Shown: one piece after another, positions 1-6,572 of the stretch
How the letters are laid out: every line of letters begins with the position of its first letter
Numbering within the stretch: position 1 is the first letter of the stretch
DNA from: Bacillota bacterium
Lineage (GTDB): Bacteria > Bacillota > Clostridia > Christensenellales > Aristaeellaceae
DNA length: 6,718 nt
Direction: 5' to 3'
Assembly: GCA_023416585.1 (NCBI GenBank)
Contig: JAEZHM010000106.1
Coordinates: 1-6,718, forward strand
Made by a program: the position numbers and the translations under genes
Notes under the pieces: model-generated
Seen by the model: only the letters and a program-made list of their open reading frames with translations
The model's database searches: none
Told to the model about the DNA's origin: nothing

Positions 1-36
1 GATCAAAACAGCTTCCCAAAATGAAGCTTTTTGATC
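1..36. terminator. Bulged hairpin, likely bidirectional terminator downstream of ssrA
   Basis: An inverted repeat pairs GATCAAAA (1-8) with TTTTGATC (29-36) and AGCTTC (10-15) with GAAGCT (23-28). A single C bulges at 9 and the loop is 7 bases. Read on the plus strand, the inner stem is followed by TTTTT, as in an intrinsic terminator for a gene entering from the left. Read on the minus strand, the inner stem is followed by GTTTT, so it could also stop ssrA transcription. The pairing is seen directly; the terminator role is inferred. The window starts at base 1, so any upstream gene is not visible. Confidence 0.55.
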
Positions 37-61
37 CAAACTTTTTCTCGAAAAAGTTTGG
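36..61 (-). terminator. Perfect 11-bp hairpin overlapping the tmRNA CCA end
   Basis: CCAAACTTTTT and AAAAAGTTTGG form a perfect 11-bp inverted repeat with a 4-base loop (47-50). On the minus strand, its first three bases are the encoded CCA of the tmRNA (59-61). In the precursor transcript the CCA end would therefore lie at the base of this stem. No long U-run follows directly, so it may act as a processing or stability hairpin, with termination completed at the next hairpin (1-36). Confidence 0.55.
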
Positions 62-405
62 TGGAGGTGAGGGGAGTTGAACCCCTGTCCGAAAGCTCGC
101 TGATAAGGTTTTCTCCGAGCGCAGCCTAAGTTTTAGGATTCCCCCTGCCGTACGCCCTTAGGCGGGCTTACGGTTTCGGTAGCTTCATCAATGCCGGCTT
201 CGTTACAAAGCTTGAACGGGCCCGTGCCCCGCGATAATGACGCCGGGCTCCGCACTCGCGGGAGATGCGGTCCGACGTCGCGGCATTAAGCCGCGAAAGC
301 GAGTTGTTTGTTGTCAGTTATTGTTTTTCCCCGTTTTAACGTGGCCAGGGTCCACGGCTCGCTTACCATACCTTCGACAACCCCCGTCGAAACCGGAACA
401 CCCCC
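59..405 (-). ncRNA. ssrA: tmRNA (transfer-messenger RNA)
   Basis: tmRNA rescues ribosomes stalled on broken mRNAs. It enters charged with alanine and bound to SmpB, then encodes a degradation tag. The 5' end GGGGGUG (405 downward) pairs with CACCUCC before A-CCA at 59-61, giving a 7-bp acceptor stem. That stem includes a G3-U70 wobble, the known identity mark for alanyl-tRNA synthetase. The T arm reads AGGGG-UUCAACU-CCCCU. The conserved 5' segment GUUCCGGUUUCGACGGGGG is present. The tag frame ends at 286-288 (TAA), with that stop lying in the loop of a CGCGGC/GCCGCG hairpin (279-295), as is usual. The encoded tag is most likely GKTITDNKQLAFAA (289-330), to which the charged alanine is added in front. 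The resume codon GGA is inferred by analogy with Bacillus. Length is 347 nt, normal for a one-piece tmRNA. CCA is encoded. smpB ends 14 nt upstream, and I see no clear separate promoter in that gap, so ssrA may be cut from the smpB transcript. Confidence 0.96.
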
Positions 406-419
406 ATGTAAAGTGGCTA

Positions 420-890
420 CTAGCCCCGGTCGTGGCTGCGCATGGCCCGCTGGATGTCTCGCTTTGCATCCCGGTCGGCCTCGTCGTCGCGCTTGTCGTG
501 AAGTTGTTTGCCCTTGCATAGACCCAGTTCCAGCTTCATCCGCCCGTCTTTCAGGTAAATTTGCAGGGGAACAAGGGCATACCCCTGGCGCTGTACCTGG
601 CCGGCGAGCTTGCGGATCTCGCTCTTGTGCATGAGAAGCTTCTTGGGACGAAGTGGATCATGGTTGAAGATGCTTCCCTGCTCGTAGGGGCTGATGTGCA
701 TCCCTTCCACAAAAATCTCCTGGCCCCGCGCCATGGCAAAGCTTTCCTTGAGGTTGACCCGGCCCTGGCGGATGCTTTTCACTTCGGTACCCTGCAAACA
801 AAGGCCGCATTCATACGTTTCCTCCACGAAAAAATCGTGGTAGGCGCGCCTGTTTTGGGCTACGGGCTTGATGCCCTTTGCGTGCGGCAT
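420..890 (-). CDS. smpB: SsrA-binding protein SmpB
   Basis: SmpB is the 156-residue RNA-binding partner of tmRNA. It holds the tRNA-like domain, mimics the missing anticodon stem in the ribosomal decoding centre, and is needed for trans-translation. The family core is visible: NRRAYHDFFVEETYECG near residues 13-29, GTEVKSIRQGRVNLKES at 34-50, HISPYEQG at 65-72, and YALVPLQIYLKDGRMKLELG at 104-123. The basic tail KGKQLHDKRD starts at 126 and continues into an Asp/Arg/Lys-rich helix, the part that enters the empty mRNA channel. Length is typical (about 150-160). The ATG at 888-890 is preceded by AAAGGAGG (898-905) with a 7-base gap, so the start is secure. The stop is TAG (420-422). ssrA begins 14 bases further on the same strand. 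Transcription is predicted from the divergent promoter at 926-954, giving a leader of roughly 30 bases. Confidence 0.97.
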   Translation of the reverse strand: MPHAKGIKPVAQNRRAYHDFFVEETYECGLCLQGTEVKSIRQGRVNLKESFAMARGQEIFVEGMHISPYEQGSIFNHDPLRPKKLLMHKSEIRKLAGQVQRQGYALVPLQIYLKDGRMKLELGLCKGKQLHDKRDDEADRDAKRDIQRAMRSHDRG

Positions 891-925
891 GCAAACCCCT
901 CCTTTGTTGTTGCCGGTAGCAATGT

Positions 926-954
926 ATTATACCACAATTGCGCCTTGTTTGCAA
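926..954 (-). promoter_or_regulatory. Predicted sigma-A promoter of smpB-ssrA
   Basis: On the minus strand, TTGCAA (954-949) is followed by exactly 17 bases and then a perfect TATAAT (931-926). The start point would fall near 918-920, about 30 bases before the smpB ATG. The -35 hexamer is palindromic and is the same six base pairs used by the proA promoter on the other strand. Confidence 0.75.
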
Positions 955-977
955 TGAGCCGCTTTTTTGTTTATAAT
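949..977 (+). promoter_or_regulatory. Predicted sigma-A promoter of proA
   Basis: TTGCAA (949-954), a 17-base spacer, then a perfect TATAAT (972-977). The predicted start is near 984, about 30 bases before the proA ATG. It shares its -35 hexamer with the smpB promoter on the opposite strand. No operator-like repeat beyond the shared hexamer stands out. Confidence 0.75.
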
Positions 978-1013
978 GGTATGAACACTTATGGTTAAGG
1001 GGAGGCGCGTTTG

Positions 1014-2312
1014 ATGCAGGATACAAGAACGATGGCTGTTTCGGCCCGGGAAGCGGCAATTCCGCTTTCAGCATCAGCCATACATGATAGAAACAACGCA
1101 CTGAAACTTATGGCGGATGCGCTCAAGCGCCACAGCAAGGAAATCTTCGCCGCCAACGAAGCGGATATGAAGAAGGCGGATGAGGAAGGTTTGGCATCGC
1201 CGCTGAAAAAGCGGCTATTGTTTGACGAAAAAAAATTGCTCGCGGTTCAAAAGGGATTATTGGCATTGGCGGAACTTAATGATCCGCTGAATCACACACA
1301 ACTGGCCCGGGAACTAATGCCGGGGCTCAAGCTTTACCGCGTGTCCTGTCCTATCGGCGTGGTGGGCGTGATCTTTGAAAGCCGCCCCGACGCGCTGGTG
1401 CAGATCGCTTCCCTGTGCTTAAAGAGCGGGAACGCAGTGCTGCTAAAGGGCGGGCGGGAAGCGGAGCATACCAACCGTGCGCTGATGGACGCTCTTTTGG
1501 AAGCGGCCCATGAAGCCAAAATGCCAGATGGCTGGGCAGCCCTCCTCACCACAAGAGAAGAAGTGCGGGACATGCTGAAGATGGACGACTGCATTGACCT
1601 GATCATTCCCAGGGGCAGCAATGAGTTTGTGCGCTATATCATGGACAACAGCCGTATTCCGGTGCTGGGGCATGCGGATGGGATATGCCACGTGTATGTG
1701 GATGCTTCGGCGGATACCGATATGGCGGTCAAGGTAACGGTGGATTCCAAAACGCAGTATGTGGCGGTGTGCAACGCGGCGGAAACGCTGCTAGTCCATA
1801 AGGACATTGCGGAGGCCTTCTTGCCAGCCGCAGCCCGTGCGCTTGCGGAAAAGAACGTTCAATTGCGGGGCTGCGAAAGAACGCGGGCCATTATACCATG
1901 CGATGCGGCCACGGAAGAAGATTGGGCGACGGAGTATCTGGATTATATCCTGTCTATCAAAGTGGTCGACAGCGTGGAAGAGGCCATCCGTCATATCAAC
2001 CGTTACGGGTCAGGCCATACGGATACCATTGTTGCGCAGGATGTACAGGCGGTTCGCTCCTTTATGAGCCTTGTGGACAGCGCAGGCGTATACCACAACT
2101 GCTCCACACGGTTTGCAGACGGCTTCTGCTACGGTTTAGGCGCAGAGGTGGGCATTGCTACAGGCAAGCTGCACGCAAGAGGTCCCATGGGGCTGGAAGG
2201 GCTGTGTTCCTATAAATATATGCTCTTTGGCAGCGGCCAGACGCTAGTGGATGTGCAGGCAGGGAAGACAGCGTTTGCCCACAAGGATTTGGAGGAAAAC
2301 GCGCCCTTATAA
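1014..2312 (+). CDS. proA: Glutamate-5-semialdehyde dehydrogenase (gamma-glutamyl phosphate reductase)
   Basis: ProA carries out the second step of proline synthesis in the cytoplasm: NADPH-dependent reduction of gamma-glutamyl phosphate to glutamate-5-semialdehyde, which cyclises and is finished by ProC. The protein has the aldehyde dehydrogenase superfamily fold. CPIGVVGVIFESRPD lies near residues 112-126, and the nucleotide-binding region KSGNAVLLKGGREAEHTN near 137-154. The catalytic cysteine is in QYVAVCNAAETLLVH (Cys253). The family signature VDSVEEAIRHINRYGSGHTD spans about 318-337. GLGAEVGIATGKLHARGPMGLEGL near 374-397 is the conserved C-terminal part, given here as position and features. 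At 432 residues it is slightly longer than the usual 415-420, with a short C-terminal tail. ATG 1014 is preferred over the in-frame TTG at 1011: AGGGGAGG (998-1005) is 8 bases from ATG but only 5 from TTG. No proB is adjacent on either side, so ProB must be encoded elsewhere. Confidence 0.96.
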   Translation: MQDTRTMAVSAREAAIPLSASAIHDRNNALKLMADALKRHSKEIFAANEADMKKADEEGLASPLKKRLLFDEKKLLAVQKGLLALAELNDPLNHTQLARELMPGLKLYRVSCPIGVVGVIFESRPDALVQIASLCLKSGNAVLLKGGREAEHTNRALMDALLEAAHEAKMPDGWAALLTTREEVRDMLKMDDCIDLIIPRGSNEFVRYIMDNSRIPVLGHADGICHVYVDASADTDMAVKVTVDSKTQYVAVCNAAETLLVHKDIAEAFLPAAARALAEKNVQLRGCERTRAIIPCDAATEEDWATEYLDYILSIKVVDSVEEAIRHINRYGSGHTDTIVAQDVQAVRSFMSLVDSAGVYHNCSTRFADGFCYGLGAEVGIATGKLHARGPMGLEGLCSYKYMLFGSGQTLVDVQAGKTAFAHKDLEENAPL

Positions 2313-2314
2313 CA

Positions 2315-2346
2315 AACAAAAGCGCCCGGCAAAGGGCGCTTTTGTT
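2315..2346. terminator. Bidirectional intrinsic terminator between proA and the convergent gene
   Basis: AACAAAAGCGCCC (2315-2327) pairs perfectly over 13 bp with GGGCGCTTTTGTT (2334-2346) around a 6-base loop. On the plus strand the stem ends in TTTTGTT after the GC-rich part. On the minus strand the T-rich tract is TTTTGTTTGTT. It begins just past the proA stop and 12 bases beyond the stop of the opposing gene, so it probably serves both. Confidence 0.88.
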
Positions 2347-2358
2347 ATAGGAAGGCAG

Positions 2359-4278
2359 TTATTGCTTGTACGTGTACCTTGCCACCAGCCTGGGCATAGC
2401 GTCATACATGCCGAAGGCATCGGCGAAGATACGGTAGGAGTTGCCTACTTCCCAGGTGGTTTTTGTGGAGTTTTCTAGCATGATATACTGCGTTTTATCC
2501 TCTGTACCCGTGTTCATGATGGCGAGCTGCGGTTTGGTGCTGATGATTTCCGTTATCACGCCGGTGCATACGTAAATTTGTGTGCTTTTTACCCGCTGGG
2601 CGTTGTTGGATAAAAGGTCGGCATAATTGACGGCATCCATAGCCCAGGCTACTTTGGTATACTCGTTCACCGGGGGCACATAGTATACCTGGAAATCAAG
2701 AACCGAGGGTTGCCGGCCGGGTATATCGGCCTGGATGGTTACTTTATTGCTGCCGATCTGGCCAAACACCGCAAAAAAGGAGAAAGTGCCGTCTGATGCG
2801 ATATTGGTAATATTCAGATCCGTATGGGGTGTCAGCACATTGACATTGGCGCCGGGAATGGTGGTGGCTGTGATCTTCATGTATTTTTTGGAACTGGTGT
2901 AGGTCTGATCGGAAACCAGGTCCAAAGGCACTTCCTGTACCGCACGGTAGAGGATGATGTCCATTACGTTTTCACGGCAGTACTGGCTGCGTACCCTGAT
3001 GGTAACCTTGTTTTTGCCAATGGGCTGCACCGTGGCGTTGTAGGTGACATCGCCTTTTTCCTGGTTTACCAGGTCGGAATATTCGCTGCCGTTAATGATC
3101 ACCGTGCTGCCTTCGCGTACGCGGAACTTTATGGGATACATAGCTGTAGATACTTCCACATAATCGCTGTCCGGCGTGACCAATTCAATGGGAGACAGGG
3201 GAACTTGTACCTGATAGGAAATTGGCTCCATAGGATGATTCTCACCGGAGTTGGTGCGTATAAACGGGGTAAGCGTCACATCCATGGTATCGGAAAGGTA
3301 TTCTTCGTAATCGTTGTACCAGATGTAATCAGGTATTTCCACCACGGCAACGCCACCGGAAATGACGAATGTGTTGCTCAGTTCCTTGACGTAAATCTGC
3401 GTGCCATCCTTGCCAGGAATGGTGATGGTATGTGCGGCCTGGTCGTTGACGATGGAGGCCACCACGGTGGGCTTGTTTTTGAGCACTTCCTCAGCCTGCC
3501 GCCGCTGCCATGCGGATATACCTATGGCTGCTGCCAGAATGACTACCAGGGATAAAAGCATGACAAGAACGGCACGTAAAAACCTGTGCCTGCGTACACG
3601 CTTTGGCATAGACCGCCCGGCCGCATAGATTGGGTTAAGGGCAAGATTGCTGGCTTGCGTATCTCCCCAAAGAGGTTCGTAAGCCCCGGAATCATTGAAA
3701 CCATCGTATACCGGCTGGGAAGCGGCAACTTTCCCGGATGGCGGTATCCATTGGCTGGTAGGCTGGGTGCCGGGGAAAACGTCCTCATCATCCTGCTGTT
3801 CTATCGCTTTTTGTTCGGATCGCTTGATCCTGGAAGTGAAAGCGAGCCTGGCTGTGGAATCCACCTCGCCCCCTTCCACCAGTTCTGGCGGCATGGGGCG
3901 CAGTGCGGTCTCCGGGTCATCCTTTACACGGAAAACAGTTTCACGGGTGGTATTCGTCCGCACCGTCATGCTGGATGGCGCAAAGCCGCGGCGGCTCGCT
4001 TCCTCCCTTAGCTGGCGCTGCTGCTTTTCTCCTCTTGCCTTGCGGGCTCTCAAATCCACCATTTCCTGGGCCAGGTCATCCCTTTTGTCGGTCAGGGATT
4101 CCGCCTCACCCGCTTCATCGGCACGTATATAAACCTTTGGCGCATCTGCTTTCAGCTCCTGCTGCCAGCCGGGACCCTGATTCCGCTCATAGTCGGGCTG
4201 GGTAGGCAAAGGCTGACCGCACTGAAAACAGCGTGGCAGCGAGGCTTTATTCCAATGGCCGCAATTTGGGCACTTCAT
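2359..4278 (-). CDS. Zinc-ribbon, single-pass membrane protein with extracytoplasmic Ig-like repeats
   Basis: I cannot assign a function. The 639-residue protein opens with a zinc ribbon: CPNC (residues 3-6) and CFQC (17-20), spaced as two metal knuckles. Residues 25-225 are hydrophilic, rich in charge, Gln and Pro, with a likely helical or coiled segment at about 60-97, and look largely unstructured. One strong transmembrane helix lies at about 233-256 after RVRRHR, so by the positive-inside rule the zinc ribbon is cytoplasmic and the C-terminal 380 residues are outside. The outer part looks beta-rich. It contains two related segments, PIGKNKVTIRV (419-429) and QIGSNKVTIQA (507-517), typical of the closing strands of tandem bacterial Ig-like domains. 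The C-terminal part (about 566-639, YVCTGVITEI... VGNSYRIFADAFG) may be an OB-like domain; this is a weak inference. ATG 4276-4278 is supported by GGAGGAGG (4288-4295) 9 bases away. It is probably transcribed alone. A sensing, anchoring or envelope role is possible. Confidence 0.85.
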   Translation of the reverse strand: MKCPNCGHWNKASLPRCFQCGQPLPTQPDYERNQGPGWQQELKADAPKVYIRADEAGEAESLTDKRDDLAQEMVDLRARKARGEKQQRQLREEASRRGFAPSSMTVRTNTTRETVFRVKDDPETALRPMPPELVEGGEVDSTARLAFTSRIKRSEQKAIEQQDDEDVFPGTQPTSQWIPPSGKVAASQPVYDGFNDSGAYEPLWGDTQASNLALNPIYAAGRSMPKRVRRHRFLRAVLVMLLSLVVILAAAIGISAWQRRQAEEVLKNKPTVVASIVNDQAAHTITIPGKDGTQIYVKELSNTFVISGGVAVVEIPDYIWYNDYEEYLSDTMDVTLTPFIRTNSGENHPMEPISYQVQVPLSPIELVTPDSDYVEVSTAMYPIKFRVREGSTVIINGSEYSDLVNQEKGDVTYNATVQPIGKNKVTIRVRSQYCRENVMDIILYRAVQEVPLDLVSDQTYTSSKKYMKITATTIPGANVNVLTPHTDLNITNIASDGTFSFFAVFGQIGSNKVTIQADIPGRQPSVLDFQVYYVPPVNEYTKVAWAMDAVNYADLLSNNAQRVKSTQIYVCTGVITEIISTKPQLAIMNTGTEDKTQYIMLENSTKTTWEVGNSYRIFADAFGMYDAMPRLVARYTYKQ

Positions 4279-4381
4279 CCGCGGGAACCTCCTCCATCAG
4301 GGGTAACATACTTACATTCGCATCATGAACACGGAAACCCTTTTTTCTAATGAAGGGCAAAGCTGGATTTTGGGACGTTTG

Positions 4382-4392
4382 TATGATAAAAT
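4382..4392 (+). promoter_or_regulatory. Possible extended -10 promoter of the sugar dehydratase gene
   Basis: TATGATAAAAT (4382-4392) matches the Gram-positive extended -10 pattern TRTGNTATAAT at all but one base. At a 17-base spacing the -35 position holds TGGATT (4364-4369), which is weak, as often seen with extended -10 promoters. The start would be near 4399, about 20 bases before the ATG. I found no comparably good promoter for the divergent minus-strand gene in 4279-4380. Confidence 0.5.
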
Positions 4393-4420
4393 GAAGTACT
4401 ATACAGGATAACGATTCAGG

Positions 4421-6376
4421 ATGGCAAAAATCATGCGAAAAGCAAGCGAGAAATACGGAAATAAAATCAAAACGATTTTGTTGATTCTTTTGGATATCGT
4501 ACTAACAAACGCTTCCATGATCATGGCGCTGCAGCTCCGCTTTGACATGCAGGAGGAAGCGTGGAGCCATATCCACAAGTACTGGAACGTCGCCCCAATC
4601 ATGACCGTGCTGACTATCGGCAGCTTTTTTGCGGTGGGTATGTACAAAAGCCTGTGGCGGTATGCCAGTGTGGACGGGCTTTTGCAGATAGTTTTAGGTA
4701 CGCTGATGGGATCGGGAATGACATATCTTGTGTCGCTGGTATCTTATACCATATCTCCGGATCCCAACCTGTTTTTGATGCCCCGCACCGTGTACCTGAT
4801 CGATTGGCTTTTGCTTGTGATATTGGTTGGCGGTTCCCGTTTCAGCATGCGGCTGGCCGGGCAATGGGGACAGACAGGCTTGCCCTTTTTCGGCGGCCGA
4901 AAGGGGACGCGGGTGATGGTGGTTGGCGCCGGCTGGGCCGGTGCATCCGTAATCCGGGAACTGCAATCCGGCCGTTACGGCCAGAGCCGGGCTATCCTGG
5001 CGCTGGACGATGATCCGGCCAAAAAGGGAACGCAAATCAACCGCGTGCCTGTATATTTAGGCACGGAAAACGTGGAAAAGTACGCTCAGCAGTTTGAAAT
5101 TGACGAGATCGTCATTGCCATTTTTACACCCAAGGGGCAAATGAGGCCGCTTATCGAGCGGTGCCTGGCCACCAAATGCAGACTGAAAATGGTATCTGCG
5201 TTGAAGGATGTGAACAGCGGACGTGATGTTTTGTCCCCCGTACGGGATGTAAACATTGCGGATCTGTTGGGCAGAACGGAACAGCATTTGGACATGACGG
5301 AGGCCAGCACCTATTTTGAAGGAAAATCCGTACTGGTTACGGGTGGCGGCGGATCCATTGGGTCGGAGCTGTGCAGGCAGATTATGCGGTTTTCGCCAAG
5401 GTCGCTTACGATATACGATATCAGCGAAAACTACATGCACGATCTGTACATAGAACTGCAGGAGATGTTCGGGCCACTTGTCAAGAACACGGTGGAGCTT
5501 TGTGTTGGCTCTATTCAGGACAGAAGCAGGCTGGACGCGGTGTTTGGCGCCGTAAAGCCCGAGATTGTCATTCATGCGGCAGCACACAAGCATGTTCCGC
5601 TGATGGAGGATTGCCCCGAACAGGCGGTAAAGAACAATGTGTTCGGCACGCTTAATACGGCTCAGTGTGCCATGGCCCACAATGTGAAGCGGTTCGTGAT
5701 GATCTCCACCGACAAGGCGGTAAATCCCACCAATGTGATGGGGGCCACAAAGCGTGCAGCGGAAATGGTGATCGAGTCGCTGCAGGGGTTTGGCAAAACG
5801 GAGTTTACAGCCGTGCGCTTTGGCAATGTGCTGGGTTCCCATGGCAGCGTGGTGCCGCTGTTTGAACGGCAGATACGGGCCGGCGGCCCCGTGACGCTGA
5901 CGCATCCGGACATCATACGTTACTTCATGACCATTCCGGAGGCGGCCAGCCTTGTTTTACAGGCGGCGTCCATGGCCAGCGGCGGGGAGCTTTTCGTGCT
6001 GGATATGGGGGAGCCCATGAAGATACGGGAACTGGCGGAACGCATGATCCAGCTGTACGCCGACCCTGCCGCGCCGCCGGTGGAGATACGGTATGTAGGG
6101 CTTCGGCCAGGGGAGAAGCTGTACGAGGAGCTTTTGCGGGATGATGAAAACGTGACCCGCACAAGCAGGGAAAAGATATTCATTGCCAGGCCTGAGGAGT
6201 TTTCCTGGGATACGGTGCAGCACTTTCTGGACAGGCTTCAAATATGTTTGGATACCCACGGGGACATGCGCTCCTGCCTGCACGAGCTGATCCCTTCCTA
6301 TATGGAGGCAGATGAGGTGAACAGCGCGGTCGAGGCACGGGTGAAGCAAGAGGAAAGAGCGGCGGCGTCGGCTTGA
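4421..6376 (+). CDS. Membrane nucleotide-sugar 4,6-dehydratase, PglF/CapD/WbpM type
   Basis: This is a 651-residue polysaccharide-biosynthesis enzyme of the long membrane-bound SDR group. Family members convert UDP-GlcNAc to UDP-4-keto-6-deoxy-GlcNAc, the entry step to bacillosamine, QuiNAc or FucNAc for glycans and glycoproteins. Four hydrophobic helices are visible near 16-38, 58-76, 86-110 and 122-138. A first Rossmann-like domain follows, with VMVVGAGWAGASVIREL at 165-181. The catalytic SDR domain starts near 302 with VLVTGGGGSIGSE (304-316). Further motifs are HAAAHKHVPLME (385-396), STDKAVNPTNVMGATKR (429-445), RFGNVLGSHGSVVPLF (466-481) and LRPGEKLYEELL (561-572). The usual SDR Tyr-x3-Lys is replaced by Met440-x3-Lys444, as known for PglF-like enzymes. 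Length is normal (about 600-660). The ATG at 4421 has only AGGATA (4405-4410) as RBS. The in-frame ATG at 4433, with AGGATGG (4418-4424) ahead of it, is an alternative start. No glycan genes are adjacent in the window. The exact substrate cannot be read from sequence. Confidence 0.92.
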   Translation: MAKIMRKASEKYGNKIKTILLILLDIVLTNASMIMALQLRFDMQEEAWSHIHKYWNVAPIMTVLTIGSFFAVGMYKSLWRYASVDGLLQIVLGTLMGSGMTYLVSLVSYTISPDPNLFLMPRTVYLIDWLLLVILVGGSRFSMRLAGQWGQTGLPFFGGRKGTRVMVVGAGWAGASVIRELQSGRYGQSRAILALDDDPAKKGTQINRVPVYLGTENVEKYAQQFEIDEIVIAIFTPKGQMRPLIERCLATKCRLKMVSALKDVNSGRDVLSPVRDVNIADLLGRTEQHLDMTEASTYFEGKSVLVTGGGGSIGSELCRQIMRFSPRSLTIYDISENYMHDLYIELQEMFGPLVKNTVELCVGSIQDRSRLDAVFGAVKPEIVIHAAAHKHVPLMEDCPEQAVKNNVFGTLNTAQCAMAHNVKRFVMISTDKAVNPTNVMGATKRAAEMVIESLQGFGKTEFTAVRFGNVLGSHGSVVPLFERQIRAGGPVTLTHPDIIRYFMTIPEAASLVLQAASMASGGELFVLDMGEPMKIRELAERMIQLYADPAAPPVEIRYVGLRPGEKLYEELLRDDENVTRTSREKIFIARPEEFSWDTVQHFLDRLQICLDTHGDMRSCLHELIPSYMEADEVNSAVEARVKQEERAAASA

Positions 6377-6389
6377 TATAAGCGTAAAT

Positions 6390-6419
6390 AAGGGCTTCCC
6401 GCCTTGCGGGAGGCCCTTT
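6390..6419 (+). terminator. Intrinsic terminator after the sugar dehydratase gene
   Basis: AAGGGCTTCCCGC (6390-6402) pairs with GCGGGAGGCCCTT (6406-6418) over 13 positions with one G-U wobble. It begins 13 bases after the stop codon. The T tract is short (TTT), so strength is uncertain, but the stem is very stable. It marks the end of a single-gene transcript. Confidence 0.75.
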
Positions 6420-6420
6420 A

Positions 6421-6486
6421 ACGTGAACCAATAGCCCATTATTTCTTCTGCAATCCACAACGATTACTCCTTCTGCCTCCTTAGTC
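6421..6486. other. Intergenic stretch without recognised gene
   Basis: Nothing convincing is seen here. Minus-strand open frames run through it into the sugar dehydratase gene and across its terminator, but they lack recognisable protein motifs and are regarded as chance. Confidence 0.5.
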
Positions 6487-6572
6487 GGCACCTCACGGAG
6501 GGCAAAGCCTGGAGCATTGGAGCGGAGCTACAATGCGAAACACCGGGCGCGAAACGAACGGTGTGCAGTGCC
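6487..6572. other. Structured intergenic element with nested inverted repeats
   Basis: GGCAC (6487-6491) can pair with GTGCC (6568-6572), closing a block that contains three local hairpins. These are AGG-G-C/GCCT (6499-6510), GCATTG/CAATGC (6514-6519 with 6531-6536, extended by AGC/GCT), and ACACCG/CGGTGT (6540-6545 with 6559-6564). GCGAAAC occurs twice (6535 area and 6549 area). CCTCAC (6491-6496) can alternatively pair with GTGAGG (6579-6584). I do not recognise a known RNA family. It may be a small RNA, a leader structure or a MITE-like remnant; the strand is undetermined. Confidence 0.4.

Noticed and set aside
411..440. Separate promoter for ssrA within the smpB 3' end
   Set aside because: At the expected distance from 405 only weak sequences (such as ACTTTA) are found, with no fitting -35.
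237..634. Open frames on both strands through the tmRNA region and the smpB end
   Set aside because: They overlap a clear ssrA gene or the smpB 3' end, have no ribosome binding site and no recognisable protein pattern; the minus-strand one simply includes the tmRNA tag frame.
561..998. Plus-strand open frame of 145 codons opposite smpB
   Set aside because: It is antisense to a secure smpB, has no suitable ribosome binding site, and runs across the smpB promoter.
1011..1013. TTG as the proA start
   Set aside because: The ribosome binding site is too close (5 bases), while the next codon, ATG at 1014, has the normal 8-base spacing.
2824..3555. Plus-strand open frame of 243 codons
   Set aside because: It is antisense to the zinc-ribbon membrane protein gene, which has a strong ribosome binding site, a metal-binding motif and a clear membrane segment; the antisense translation shows no family features.
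4391..4411. Tiny open frame MKYYTG just before the dehydratase gene
   Set aside because: Its start codon overlaps the predicted -10 element, so it would not be in the transcript, and it has no ribosome binding site.
5057..5905. Minus-strand open frame of 282 codons
   Set aside because: It is antisense to the conserved dehydratase domain. Its His/Arg-rich composition is typical of shadow frames in GC-rich genes.
5957..6491. Minus-strand open frames covering the dehydratase 3' end and its terminator
   Set aside because: They run through a strong hairpin and the conserved coding region, and show no recognisable motifs.
6535..6556. Short repeated GCGAAAC as a possible CRISPR-like or direct repeat array
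   Set aside because: Only two copies, seven bases each, with no regular spacers.
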